Position numbers and translations under genes: made by a program. This document shows positions 1 to 7,303 of a stretch of 18,097 nucleotides of DNA, one piece after another; the first letter of the stretch is position 1; each line of letters opens with the position of its first letter. The notes beneath the pieces were generated by a model. The model saw only the letters and a program-made list of their open reading frames with translations. It did no database searches and was not told the origin of the DNA. Source of the stretch: Granulicella sp. (GTDB taxonomy: Bacteria > Acidobacteriota > Terriglobia > Terriglobales > Acidobacteriaceae); assembly GCA_003133205.1 (NCBI GenBank), contig PKWK01000007.1, forward strand, positions 1 to 18,097, written 5' to 3'.

Positions 1-305
1 ATAGCCGTGTTGGCCTGAACGGTAATGATCGAAAAGCTCTGTAGCCAGTCCCCGGCCGGGCTCTTCCAGGCGTCCCACAGGCCGGCGAGCCCGAACATCG
101 GCTGGTCGACCAGGGTGAAGCGGAACGGTGCCTTGTCCGGCTTACGCCATTCATAGTACCCGGAGATCGGCACCAGACAGCGTCGCTTGTGCAGTGGCAC
201 GCGCCAGAGGCTGCTCTTTTCGAGGTTCTCGCATCTGGCGTTGAAGGTGGCGCGCTTCGGGTCCGGTCCGGCCGAACCGAATCCGATCAGACCATAAACG
301 ACCAC
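1..305 (-). pseudogene. SRAP/YedK-family (HMCES-like) gene remnant, 5'-truncated, continues past left edge
   Basis: Read on the minus strand, the frame gives the core of an SOS-response-associated peptidase (SRAP) domain: a GLIGFG segment, then FNARCENL (family FNARAET), then CLVPISGYYEWRK, which holds the conserved Tyr-Glu-Trp active-site region, then FGLAGLWDAW and IITVQAN at the window edge. SRAP proteins such as E. coli YedK form a thiazolidine crosslink with abasic sites in single-stranded DNA through Cys2 of an MCGR N-terminus. That N-terminus, roughly 60-70 residues, is absent here. The only in-frame start is a GTG at 303-305, and a TGA stop lies just upstream at 312-314. The fragment therefore lacks the catalytic cysteine and is probably a remnant cut off at its 5' end. 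The family call is firm. The pseudogene status is inferred from the missing N-terminus. Confidence 0.75.
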
Positions 306-333
306 ATTCGATCACAATCGATACGATTTGTTC

Positions 334-362
334 TTGACAAGAAGCAAGCTGCGCAGAATACT
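334..362 (+). promoter_or_regulatory. Sigma70-type promoter for the propeller/Ig gene
   Basis: A perfect -35 TTGACA (334-339) is followed by a 17-base spacer and AATACT (357-362, 4 of 6 matches to TATAAT). Transcription would start near 369, about 45 bases before the preferred start codon. A second AT-rich TATAAA lies at 381-386. Confidence 0.5.
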
Positions 363-412
363 GTCCACGCACGGCTTCTGTATAAAATTCTCGCTCTCTA
401 AGGATGAATCAA

Positions 413-3400
413 ATGATAATACGAAAGCTTGCGTCATCGCTGCGGCGTAACCTCCACCATATCGTGCGGTTGCTTGCCGTAGCAGTCACCTGTAGTATGG
501 CCGTCTCTGCCGTCGCGCAGGTTCCCACCGATCTGACCGGTGCCCAGTTCGCCCCCAACTGCGGCGCAGCCAACGCCGTACAAATCTTCGCGGACGGCTT
601 CCTTGCTAGCGGCCAAGCCGGAATTAGCAACATGCAAATCGTCAGCGACCCCGACATCGTCCTGATCGGAAACCAGTGGTGGTTGATCTTCGCTTCCAAC
701 CCCGGACCCACCCGCGGCATTGAGCCCGTCGCCGCCTATCTGCCTCCGGGCGCATCGCTCTCCACCACCGGCGTCTTCCCCTCCGACCCCAACGGCTGGC
801 ACCTCGTCGGCGCCAAGGCTGACGGCACAGGCCTGGGCGTCGCCATCGATGGAACCCCAAGCCCCGCTGGCTGGGACACCATCGCCGCCGAAACCCCATC
901 CATCGATGTCGGCCCCGACGGCACCGTCAGCGTCTACTACGCCGGACACAACCTCGGAGCCACCAACTTCGAAATTGGCCTGATGAATAACGTGGTCAAT
1001 GGTGTCGCCGCCAGCGGAGACCCCGTCCCGGCCATGGTCGCCACCCTCCCCTGGGAGTTCGCCGACGGACTCGGTGCCATCCTTGAGCAATCCGTCCGCT
1101 GGGAGCCACAGCTCAACAAGTTCATCATGTATTACACCGCAGGCGCCTGGTGGGATGCGCCGCCAACCAACGACATTGCTTACGCGGAAAGCACCGACGG
1201 AATCACCTGGACTAACCGCCAGCCCCTCGGCTTCCCCGTCAGCTATTACAACCAGGACTTCGTCTACAACCAGCAGCGCAATCGCTACGAGATGGTCGTC
1301 TCCAACGATCCAACCGGCGTAGGCGGAGGCAACGGACGCGATCTGGTCTGGCTCGACTCAGCCACCCCCGGCACCCACTTCAGCGATTGGCAGAACCAGG
1401 TCACCCTGTTGGATCACACCTCACCCGGCACCCCCACCTGGCGCGATCAGGGACTCCTCTCGCCCGCTGTGAAGTACGGCAATCTGCCCGGCGAAGAAAA
1501 CAGAATCTACGTCTTCTTCCACGCCTATGGCAGTGCTGACCCAATGAGCATCGCGCGCTTCTACTGCGATGCCACCAATGTCACGGCACCGGGCTACACC
1601 GTGACCTCTGGCGCTCCTTTCATGAATTTGGCGCCGGGTTCCAGCACCACCATGCCCATCACGGTCAATCCAATCAATGGCTTTACCGGATCGGTCAACT
1701 TCTCGGTCTCGGGTGCCCCTGCCGGTGTCAGCACCTCACTTTCCCCGGCGGCTTCTTCGACCGGCACCACTCTGTCGGTGGCAGTCGGCGCGAACACTCC
1801 CCAGGGTCGTTACCCCATCACCGTCACTGGAACGTCGGGAAATCTGACTCAGGCAACTACCTTCACGCTCAACGTCTCCGGCCAGGACCAGACCATCACC
1901 ATCCAGCCCTTGTCGCCAAACAACATCAACTTCGGCGATGTCACCTATTACACCATCAACGCTACGGCCAGCTCCGGCTTGCCCGTCACCCTTAGTGTCG
2001 GTGGAAATGGAACCCTCAACGGAAATGTCCTCACCGTCACCGGTGGCGGCGACATCATCATCGCAGCAAATCAGGCTGGAAACGGTACCTACAACCCCGC
2101 CCCCCAGGCCACAACCACGCTCTACGTCGCGCCGGAAGTCCAAACCGTCAACGTCGCTCCAATTCCAGCGCAGGTCGTCGGTGGAACGCTTGACCTCAGC
2201 CCGTACGTTTCAACAAGCTCCGGGCTCACCGGGTACACATGGGTCGACTACGCCCCAAGTGTATGTACCAGCACTGGAGGCCCACAGTTGACCTTCATTG
2301 CACCGGGAACCTGCGTCGTCATCATCATTCAGTTCGGAAATGTCGACTACGCCCCAGCCGGTGTCGCTGCCTACATTACGGTCAACCAGGTGACACCGAC
2401 GATCTCCTGGGCACCCCCCGCGCAGATCAGCTACGGAACACCCTTGAGCGCAGCCCAGCTCAACGCCACCGCCTCCACCCCCGGCACCTTCGTCTATAGC
2501 CCGCCCAGCGGCACCGTCCTGGGACTCGGGCTGCACACCCTGAGCGTGCTGTTCACCCCCACGAATACCACCAAATACACCTCAGCGACAGCGCAGGTCA
2601 CGCTCAACGTCTTCCAGCCAACAGTAACCCTCGGTGTCGCCAGCGGCACGCAGACCTATGAGGTGTGGACCAATTTCGTGATCGGGCCCATCTTCACCGG
2701 GTCCCGCGCGCCCACCGGGACGGTAACGCTCTTTAACAACGGCACCGCCATCGCAACCCTGCCTCTGGGCGGCAACGGCAAGGCCTATTACACAACGCAG
2801 CCGCCGCTCAACGCCGGCGTCAACAATCTGACGGCGAGCTACAGCGGCGATGCCTACTTCCCGCCGGGTTTCTCGGCCACCACCACCATCACCGTGCTTC
2901 CGGCGCCGGTCAACTTCCAGGCCTCCTGCTACGGGGCGCAGTGGTATGGCGCCAGCTATCAATGCACGGTCAACCTCAGCGCCAGCACGACCTCCAAACC
3001 GGGAGGAGTCATCGCCTACAGCTTCGACGGCGGGTCTCCCGTGACCGTCCCGATCGTCAACGGCAACGCGGCGTTTACGCTGCCGGTAATCCCCTCGGCC
3101 GGCAGCCATGCGCTGGTCCTCAGCTACGCGGCCCAGGGCAACTACGCGGCCGCGGGACCCTTGACGAAGTCGTTCAGCACGCAGCCAGGGCAGACGGAAC
3201 TTCAGGCCTATCCATCCAGCTACTGGCTCGCCGCGGGATCCTCCTTGACCATCTCGGGGACGGCGACAACCCCGAACTCCGGCATTCCGCCCGGGTCGGT
3301 CACCGTCTACGACAACGGAGTTGCCATTGGCACGGCGGCGATCGGCGCCAGCGGCAACATCTCCTACAACGTATCGAACATTGCCAAAGGGTCGCACAAG

Positions 3401-3475
3401 TACTACGCAAGCTACCCCGGCTCAAGCGACTACAGCGCCGCCACCTCAAGATCGTCCACCGTGACGGCAAACTAA
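413..3475 (+). CDS. Secreted beta-propeller (GH43/GH32-like) protein with C-terminal Ig-like repeats
   Basis: The frame is open from an ATG at 404, but the ATG at 413 is preferred: AAGGA (400-404) lies 8 bases before it. With that start it encodes 1020 residues. A Sec signal peptide (basic RKLASSLRR, a hydrophobic LLAVAV stretch, cleavage after AVA) covers about the first 36 residues. Residues ~40-390 form a repeat-built domain with several Trp/Gly-rich blade motifs (DPDIVLIGNQWW, AAYLPPGAS, YTAGAWW, STDGITW, RFYCD), homologous along its whole length to the protein at 7304-8497. It resembles five-bladed propeller glycosidases, but I cannot assign a family. Residues ~395-1020 are six Ig-like/MBG-type beta-sandwich repeats of ~75-100 residues (for example GTVTLFNNGTAIATLPL and GSVTVYDNGVAIGT), typical of acidobacterial surface proteins. 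It is probably extracellular, binding or cleaving a polysaccharide. The substrate is unknown. Confidence 0.85.
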   Translation: MIIRKLASSLRRNLHHIVRLLAVAVTCSMAVSAVAQVPTDLTGAQFAPNCGAANAVQIFADGFLASGQAGISNMQIVSDPDIVLIGNQWWLIFASNPGPTRGIEPVAAYLPPGASLSTTGVFPSDPNGWHLVGAKADGTGLGVAIDGTPSPAGWDTIAAETPSIDVGPDGTVSVYYAGHNLGATNFEIGLMNNVVNGVAASGDPVPAMVATLPWEFADGLGAILEQSVRWEPQLNKFIMYYTAGAWWDAPPTNDIAYAESTDGITWTNRQPLGFPVSYYNQDFVYNQQRNRYEMVVSNDPTGVGGGNGRDLVWLDSATPGTHFSDWQNQVTLLDHTSPGTPTWRDQGLLSPAVKYGNLPGEENRIYVFFHAYGSADPMSIARFYCDATNVTAPGYTVTSGAPFMNLAPGSSTTMPITVNPINGFTGSVNFSVSGAPAGVSTSLSPAASSTGTTLSVAVGANTPQGRYPITVTGTSGNLTQATTFTLNVSGQDQTITIQPLSPNNINFGDVTYYTINATASSGLPVTLSVGGNGTLNGNVLTVTGGGDIIIAANQAGNGTYNPAPQATTTLYVAPEVQTVNVAPIPAQVVGGTLDLSPYVSTSSGLTGYTWVDYAPSVCTSTGGPQLTFIAPGTCVVIIIQFGNVDYAPAGVAAYITVNQVTPTISWAPPAQISYGTPLSAAQLNATASTPGTFVYSPPSGTVLGLGLHTLSVLFTPTNTTKYTSATAQVTLNVFQPTVTLGVASGTQTYEVWTNFVIGPIFTGSRAPTGTVTLFNNGTAIATLPLGGNGKAYYTTQPPLNAGVNNLTASYSGDAYFPPGFSATTTITVLPAPVNFQASCYGAQWYGASYQCTVNLSASTTSKPGGVIAYSFDGGSPVTVPIVNGNAAFTLPVIPSAGSHALVLSYAAQGNYAAAGPLTKSFSTQPGQTELQAYPSSYWLAAGSSLTISGTATTPNSGIPPGSVTVYDNGVAIGTAAIGASGNISYNVSNIAKGSHKYYASYPGSSDYSAATSRSSTVTAN

Positions 3476-3505
3476 GCAAACTCGGCGCAAACCGCCATGC
3501 TACAA

Positions 3506-3527
3506 GGGCGGGACTTCGGTCCCGCCC
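3506..3527 (+). terminator. UUCG hairpin downstream of the propeller/Ig gene
   Basis: A perfect 9-bp stem GGGCGGGAC / GTCCCGCCC closes on a TTCG tetraloop (C(UUCG)G, unusually stable in RNA). It lies 30 bases after the stop codon. No run of T follows, so it may end or protect the transcript by folding alone, or belong to the hairpin array that continues downstream. Confidence 0.5.
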
Positions 3528-3552
3528 TCAGCATTTCGCTGTCGCCGCTTCC

Positions 3553-3637
3553 GGCTCCCAAATCCACGCTGGGAGGCCGTCTTTCAGGGCTGAAGGCCCA
3601 GGTTCCGGTCCGCAAAGAATCCAAGGGCTGTAAGCCC
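3553..3637. repeat. Array of short intergenic hairpins (REP-like)
   Basis: After the UUCG hairpin come CTCCCA/TGGGAG (3555-3560 with 3570-3575), GGGC-TGAAG-GCCC (3587-3599) and GGGCT-GTA-AGCCC (3625-3637). Serial GGGCTGAAGCCC-type mini-palindromes between genes are a known kind of dispersed repeat in Acidobacteriota and Planctomycetes. That this is a copy of such an element is inferred from its form only. The stretch 3640-3800 shows no gene I can support. Confidence 0.4.
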
Positions 3638-3801
3638 GAGCTATAGGACGGCCACAGGTCTCCAGAGCCAATGCCGGAGCCAGCTGGAGAATCATCCTTG
3701 TTTCTTATCTACGGCCGAGGGAATGCCGGGCATCAGAGCACCTTGGGAAATGATGTATTCCTAACTTGGCGGGACTCTGCGGCGAGTGAAGAGACGGGGA
3801 T

Positions 3802-4032
3802 ATACCCTATGGGGATGACTTGCGCCGTAAGTTACTATCTGCCTACTATCAAGGTGAGGGCACGCTGGAGGAATTGGCAGGCCGTTTCTCAGTGAGCCTG
3901 GCTTGGGCAAAGAAGATTTCGGCCCAACGCAATCGCACCGGGCCGGCAGAGCGAATGCCCTACCATCCGGGGCGCAAGCCCGCCGTCGGCATCGAGATGC
4001 ATCCGCAGGGCGTTGTTGCACGGATAGGGTGA
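3802..4032 (+). pseudogene. IS630-family transposase, N-terminal remnant
   Basis: The frame starts with IPYGDDLRRKLLSAYYQGEG and continues with TLEELAGRFSVS, AWAKKIS and GRKPAV. This is the N-terminal helix-turn-helix of IS630-type transposases (family form: M.PYGDDLRRKLL.A). Where the family has its initiator Met there is an ATA codon (3802-3804), and a TGA lies upstream at 3787-3789. The only in-frame initiation codon nearby is a weak TTG at 3820. Similarity stops after about residue 60, near 3975, and the frame ends at 4032, so the whole DDE catalytic domain is missing. No matching terminal inverted repeats were found. It is a dead transposon end. Confidence 0.7.
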
Positions 4033-4039
4033 AGATTAG

Positions 4040-4660
4040 CTAGTCTGGGACAGGTTCCTCTAAGGCTGGCCCTTCCATGCCGAACAAGCACAACGCCACT
4101 GAAATGGGTCCAGCCGGTGCGGCGAGCAGCAGATTCTGCAGGTTGTCGCGGAAGACCTGGATGGCATCTGTGTCGGATCGCTTCTTCAGTTCGAGGCGAA
4201 TCTCGCCTTGGATGGATGGATTTAGGAGGCGTTTCCAGCAGTCATCGATGGCAAGTTCGAGCTGTGGTGTCCAGTCTCCGTCGGCGCGCAGGATGTGGGA
4301 ACGGAGCAGGCCGGTCGCGCGGAGGAGATCGATTTCGATCAGGAAACAGAGGATCGACTCGGTCTCGCCGCGGCGGATGGCCAGCATTCGGTGCGACGGG
4401 ATTGTCTTCACCGGCTCGCGATATTCGTAGTACATCTTGAACTTTTCCTGCTCGTCGACGCCGTCGATTGAGCGGCGGCTCTGGATGATTCCCTCTTCGA
4501 ACATCAGGTGGCGGGTCAGCTTGCGCAGCTCGGCGTCCTCGCTAATCCGCTCGGCTACGATGTGGCGGGCACCTTCGAGCGCGTCTTCGACGGTGGCTAC
4601 TTCCTTCTCCGCGCTGACAAAACTGGCTGCGAACTGGTGCAGCGGCTGGGCGGTGAGTGA
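4040..4660 (-). pseudogene. tex: tex (transcription accessory protein, S1 RNA-binding) internal fragment
   Basis: Read on the minus strand from 4660, the frame gives FVSAEKEVATVEDALEGAR, AERISEDAELRK, then IPSHRMLAIRRGE, a LLNPSIQGEIRLELKKRSD segment and NLLLAAPAGPI. These run in order through the N-terminal Tex region up to just before the YqgF-like RNase H domain. Full Tex proteins are about 720-800 residues. This piece is about 200, lacking roughly the first 100 residues and everything after AAPAGPI; the last ~18 residues to the stop at 4040-4042 do not match. There is no proper start: the first in-frame ATG (4502-4504) lies inside the domain, and TAG at 4661-4663 closes the frame upstream. 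A non-functional fragment carried in by rearrangement. Confidence 0.75.
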
Positions 4661-5299
4661 CTACGGACCGGGCGTCGTATGGCCTACCTGATTTTCCGCT
4701 CGATTGGTGAGGGCTGCAAACCACCCCGCGTATACGGCCGCCTTTGCTGTCTCATGTTCCCGAAAAAGGCTTCCATACGTCTGCCAATGCATCCCTTTCG
4801 GCTTGGCCGGGAACGGTTCGCACAGATTTGCAGTTCCGCCCAGGCGCTGGCGGATCGCCCGTGCTCGGCTGACGGCTCGCCAGTAGGCCAATTGTCGCTG
4901 ACTAGGATATGCGAGCCGGTGGCAGTGGCGACATGCAAAGGGGCCCTTGCCATAGAGAATCGCGACTCGGCGACCACAACCAATCGCAGGGCAACGGAAC
5001 CATGCACTGCGGCCACCGTAGTTGCAGGGGAGCCATTCGAGCAACACAGAATAGCAATACCGCTCGCCCTGCCGACCAGCGCCGGCACCCACATGGTCGT
5101 ATGCCAACTCAATCCGGTCCTCGTAGGTTGTTACTTGGACGGATGCAACCTTCTTGCCGGATCGCGTCCATTCGTAAGGGAACGATTGTCCAGGCAGCAG
5201 CAGTCTACCTCTCTGCAACCGCCGCACATCGAGAGACGGGCATTCGGAGGTGGTCCCCCTGACTGTGCTCCAGTGGCGCCCGCTTCCGCTCCCGCCCAT
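4661..5299 (-). CDS. Zinc-ribbon protein of the 'MGGSGSGR' conserved hypothetical family
   Basis: I recognise the family from its conserved start MGGSGSGR, followed by an SLDVRRL segment, a central beta-rich part and a zinc ribbon at residues ~103-126 (C103, C108, C123, C126; motif C-x4-C ... CRHC). After this comes a basic helical tail (SRARAIRQRLGG, EPFPAKPKGM, HWQTY). It is 212 residues, about full family length. The function is unknown; members occur in variable genome regions and a role tied to mobile DNA is only a guess. The start is placed at 5299 because family members begin there. The frame extends to 5353, but no Shine-Dalgarno is clear at either place. The last dozen residues look unrelated, and the stop codon abuts the tex fragment in the same frame, so the C-terminal end may be altered by the junction. 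Confidence 0.65.
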   Translation of the reverse strand: MGGSGSGRHWSTVRGTTSECPSLDVRRLQRGRLLLPGQSFPYEWTRSGKKVASVQVTTYEDRIELAYDHVGAGAGRQGERYCYSVLLEWLPCNYGGRSAWFRCPAIGCGRRVAILYGKGPFACRHCHRLAYPSQRQLAYWRAVSRARAIRQRLGGTANLCEPFPAKPKGMHWQTYGSLFREHETAKAAVYAGWFAALTNRAENQVGHTTPGP

Positions 5300-5416
5300 T
5301 TCGCGCCCATTTAGCGAAATCATAAAGCAAGTTTCGGCACGGATCCCCCCCAACCGGTGTGGATGGACCTCCGTCGTGACACCGGATTGACGAGGTTTGA
5401 AGCATCTGGAGTTTCA

Positions 5417-5422
5417 TACAAT
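5417..5422 (+). promoter_or_regulatory. Possible -10 element ahead of the nuclease-NTPase gene
   Basis: TACAAT matches TATAAT at 5 of 6 positions and lies 24 bases before the start codon. No convincing -35 element is visible at 16-18 bases upstream, so this is weak. Confidence 0.2.
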
Positions 5423-5445
5423 GGTGGCGTAGGGACAATCTTCCA

Positions 5446-6882
5446 ATGCCGCAGATCGACCCCATCGAGTTGGCCAACCGCTTTCAGCGCCCTGGAGGCG
5501 CCGACTGGGTCGCCTTCATGGACACGCTGCTCTGGGCAGCTTGCTGGCAAGTTGGTATCCCCGAGAGCGAAATCCGGACGAATCGCCGCAGCGACATCGC
5601 TGATGGTGGCGTGGATACCCGGGTCTCAGTTGGTTCCGACCGGGATATCACCGGCTACCTTGGCAGGCAGTCCATCTGGCAATACAAGGCTGCGCACGAA
5701 GCCAATCTAAGCGACTCGAAGCTTGTCGCCGAGGTCCAGAAGCCCTATGCAAAGGAGAGGATTCGGAACGGGGACGCGTACCGGCTTTGCCTCGCGGTAC
5801 AGCTTCCAGATGAGAAAAGGACGCAGCTCGAAGAAGATCTTGCCAGCGAGATCGCGTTGTTCTGTCCCGATGCACAGGCGCCAAGGGTTCTCACCGTCGA
5901 CGACGTCGCTCGCATCGCCAGCCATTTTCCCAACTTCCTCCACGACCACCATGGCCTGCAGTTTCAGAGCAGAACACTGACGTTTCCAGCGTGGGGAAAG
6001 AGCATCACCTCACGAACCCCGACCTTTGTTCCTATCGCTGCATTTGAAGCCATGAAACCGCGGGTAGAAAGATTCACTGACCCAACGGTTGTCCCCGACC
6101 AGCCGCTACTCGTCGTCCACGGGAAGGCTGCGGTTGGCAAGACCCGCTCCGTCTACGAGGCGTTGAACCTGATCAAGGCGGCCGCTGCGACCGCTGTCTA
6201 TACCGACGATGCAAATCAGGCGCTCGAATTTGCGTACATCCTGGCGAATAACGAAGAGATGAGCGCCATTCTTGTGGTCGACGACGTTTCGCTTGGGTCG
6301 CGGCATCGTCTCCGTGAGTTGCTCGAGGGCCATAAGCACCGCGTCCGAACGATAGCGATCCAGCACAATAGTGAGCCCGGAGACTTCGAGCCCGAGGATT
6401 CCTACACCATTCGCTTCGAACAGGAGACGATCGACGGGATTCTGCTCGCCAACTTCAAACAGGTCCCGATCTCAAGACTGAACGCCTATGTGTCTCTCTC
6501 CGAGAGCTACCTCCGCTTCGCGATCGATCTCTGCCGCCGGGATGAGCAGATCCGTGAGAGCCAGGGCGACGTCCTGCCAAACCTGCGGGAGATCATGAAC
6601 CATTACCGTCAACTGCTCGGCAAGGACGAGGATTACGTCGACAGCCTGGCGCTCTTCACCAGAGTGGGACGAGAAGAAGACGTCGGAAGGGAGCTGGATG
6701 CCCTTTGCTCGTGGCGGGGATTCGATCGCCGCACCAATTGCGCCGCGAGAATGGGGTCTCCGCCGAGATATTCCTGGTTGCGGCCGTTCATGGGTGCGCG
6801 ATATAGGTTTACGCCCCGTCCGAGCAAGAATGCCGCACCGCGGGAACGAGAATCGCGGCCAATCTCACTGCCAATGCGGTGA
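5446..6882 (+). pseudogene. Defence-type PD-(D/E)XK nuclease fused to a P-loop (STAND-like) NTPase, 3'-truncated
   Basis: The start ATG follows AGGGA (5431-5435) at 10 bases. Residues ~1-170 look like an Mrr/Cap4-type restriction endonuclease fold: GGVD (D57), then a strand ending WQYK (Q79, K81), giving the D...QxK signature. Residues ~215-400 carry a P-loop, HGKAAVGKT (~225-233), and a Walker B-like strand AILVVDDV (~275). Nuclease-NTPase fusions of this kind are known from bacterial anti-phage systems, in which the C-terminal part senses the invader. Here native sequence ends near LDALCSW (about 6715). The last ~55 residues, Arg/Pro-rich, are antisense to the GH3 gene, so the sensor part is missing. 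A typical homolog would be expected to be much longer. Probably inactive, or reduced to nuclease plus NTPase. The exact STAND subgroup cannot be assigned from the sequence. Confidence 0.7.
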
Positions 6883-7277
6883 ACAAGGTCACGATCCCAG
6901 GTCGCGGCCAAGGCAATGCCGGCCGCAAAGGCGGCTGAAGGCTGGGGATCATGAGCTCCCAGCGGACCATCGCCCATCCGAAGGGCCGGAATACCCAATC
7001 TCGGCAGTGCAGACGACCCGCGGACACTGCCACCCGATAGGAGCGAGATTTTCTCCTCCAGCGTCATGTCGGCAATCGAAGCGTCGATCCTCTTTTCAAT
7101 TTCAGCCGCACTAGGCTGCGCCGTCTACCCGAACAAATGCGAGGTCAAAATCGTCGTAACGGCCAGCGAGAGCACGAAGGCAGTGCAGATCGCCTTCGCA
7201 ACAAGATGAAGGCGGTAGCGCGCGGGACCGCTTACTGCGGCTGTCTCAGGCGCGGATTTATTGGGATTTGAAGTCAT
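6730..7277 (-). pseudogene. GH3 beta-glucosidase, N-terminal fragment with an internal amber stop
   Basis: The start ATG (7275-7277) has AGGAG (7284-7288) 6 bases upstream. The first 50 codons give a basic cytoplasmic stretch and one hydrophobic helix (CTAFVLSLAVTTILT), a signal/anchor. A TAG then occurs at 7125-7127, and the same frame continues as a good GH3 N-terminal domain: a KRIDASIADMTLEEKI segment, LPRLGIPALRMGDGP, IALAATWDRDL, FLLGRGVNLYR, MNGRNQEYLGGDP. GH3 enzymes hydrolyse beta-glucosides or xylosides. A single CAG-to-TAG change would explain the stop. The homology ends near 6732 (ILAAQLV), where the truncated nuclease gene is joined, leaving about 180 of a usual ~750-850 codons; the catalytic Asp region and the second domain are lost. 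It lies 26 bases after the propeller gene and was probably last in its operon. Confidence 0.75.
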
Positions 7278-7303
7278 AAACTTCTCCTGGAAACTCTAAG
7301 TGT

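Noticed and set aside
434..1090. Long minus-strand frame antisense to the propeller domain
   Set aside because: Gly/Asp/Val-rich with no motifs. It mirrors the GC-rich coding strand, whose product has a signal peptide, a recognisable paralog and a ribosome site.
2941..3633. Plus-strand frame overlapping the end of the Ig-repeat gene and running past it
   Set aside because: Arg/Gln-rich composition typical of an out-of-frame shadow. The Ig repeats continue in the other frame to the stop at 3475.
3671..3895. Plus-strand 74-residue frame before the IS630 remnant
   Set aside because: It has no motif, and it overlaps the transposase helix-turn-helix, which is in a different frame.
6983..7067. 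ATG at 7067 as the true start of the GH3 protein
   Set aside because: GH3 similarity continues upstream in frame to the TAG at 7125 and beyond it to a signal/anchor with its own ribosome site at 7277, so 7067 is an internal methionine.
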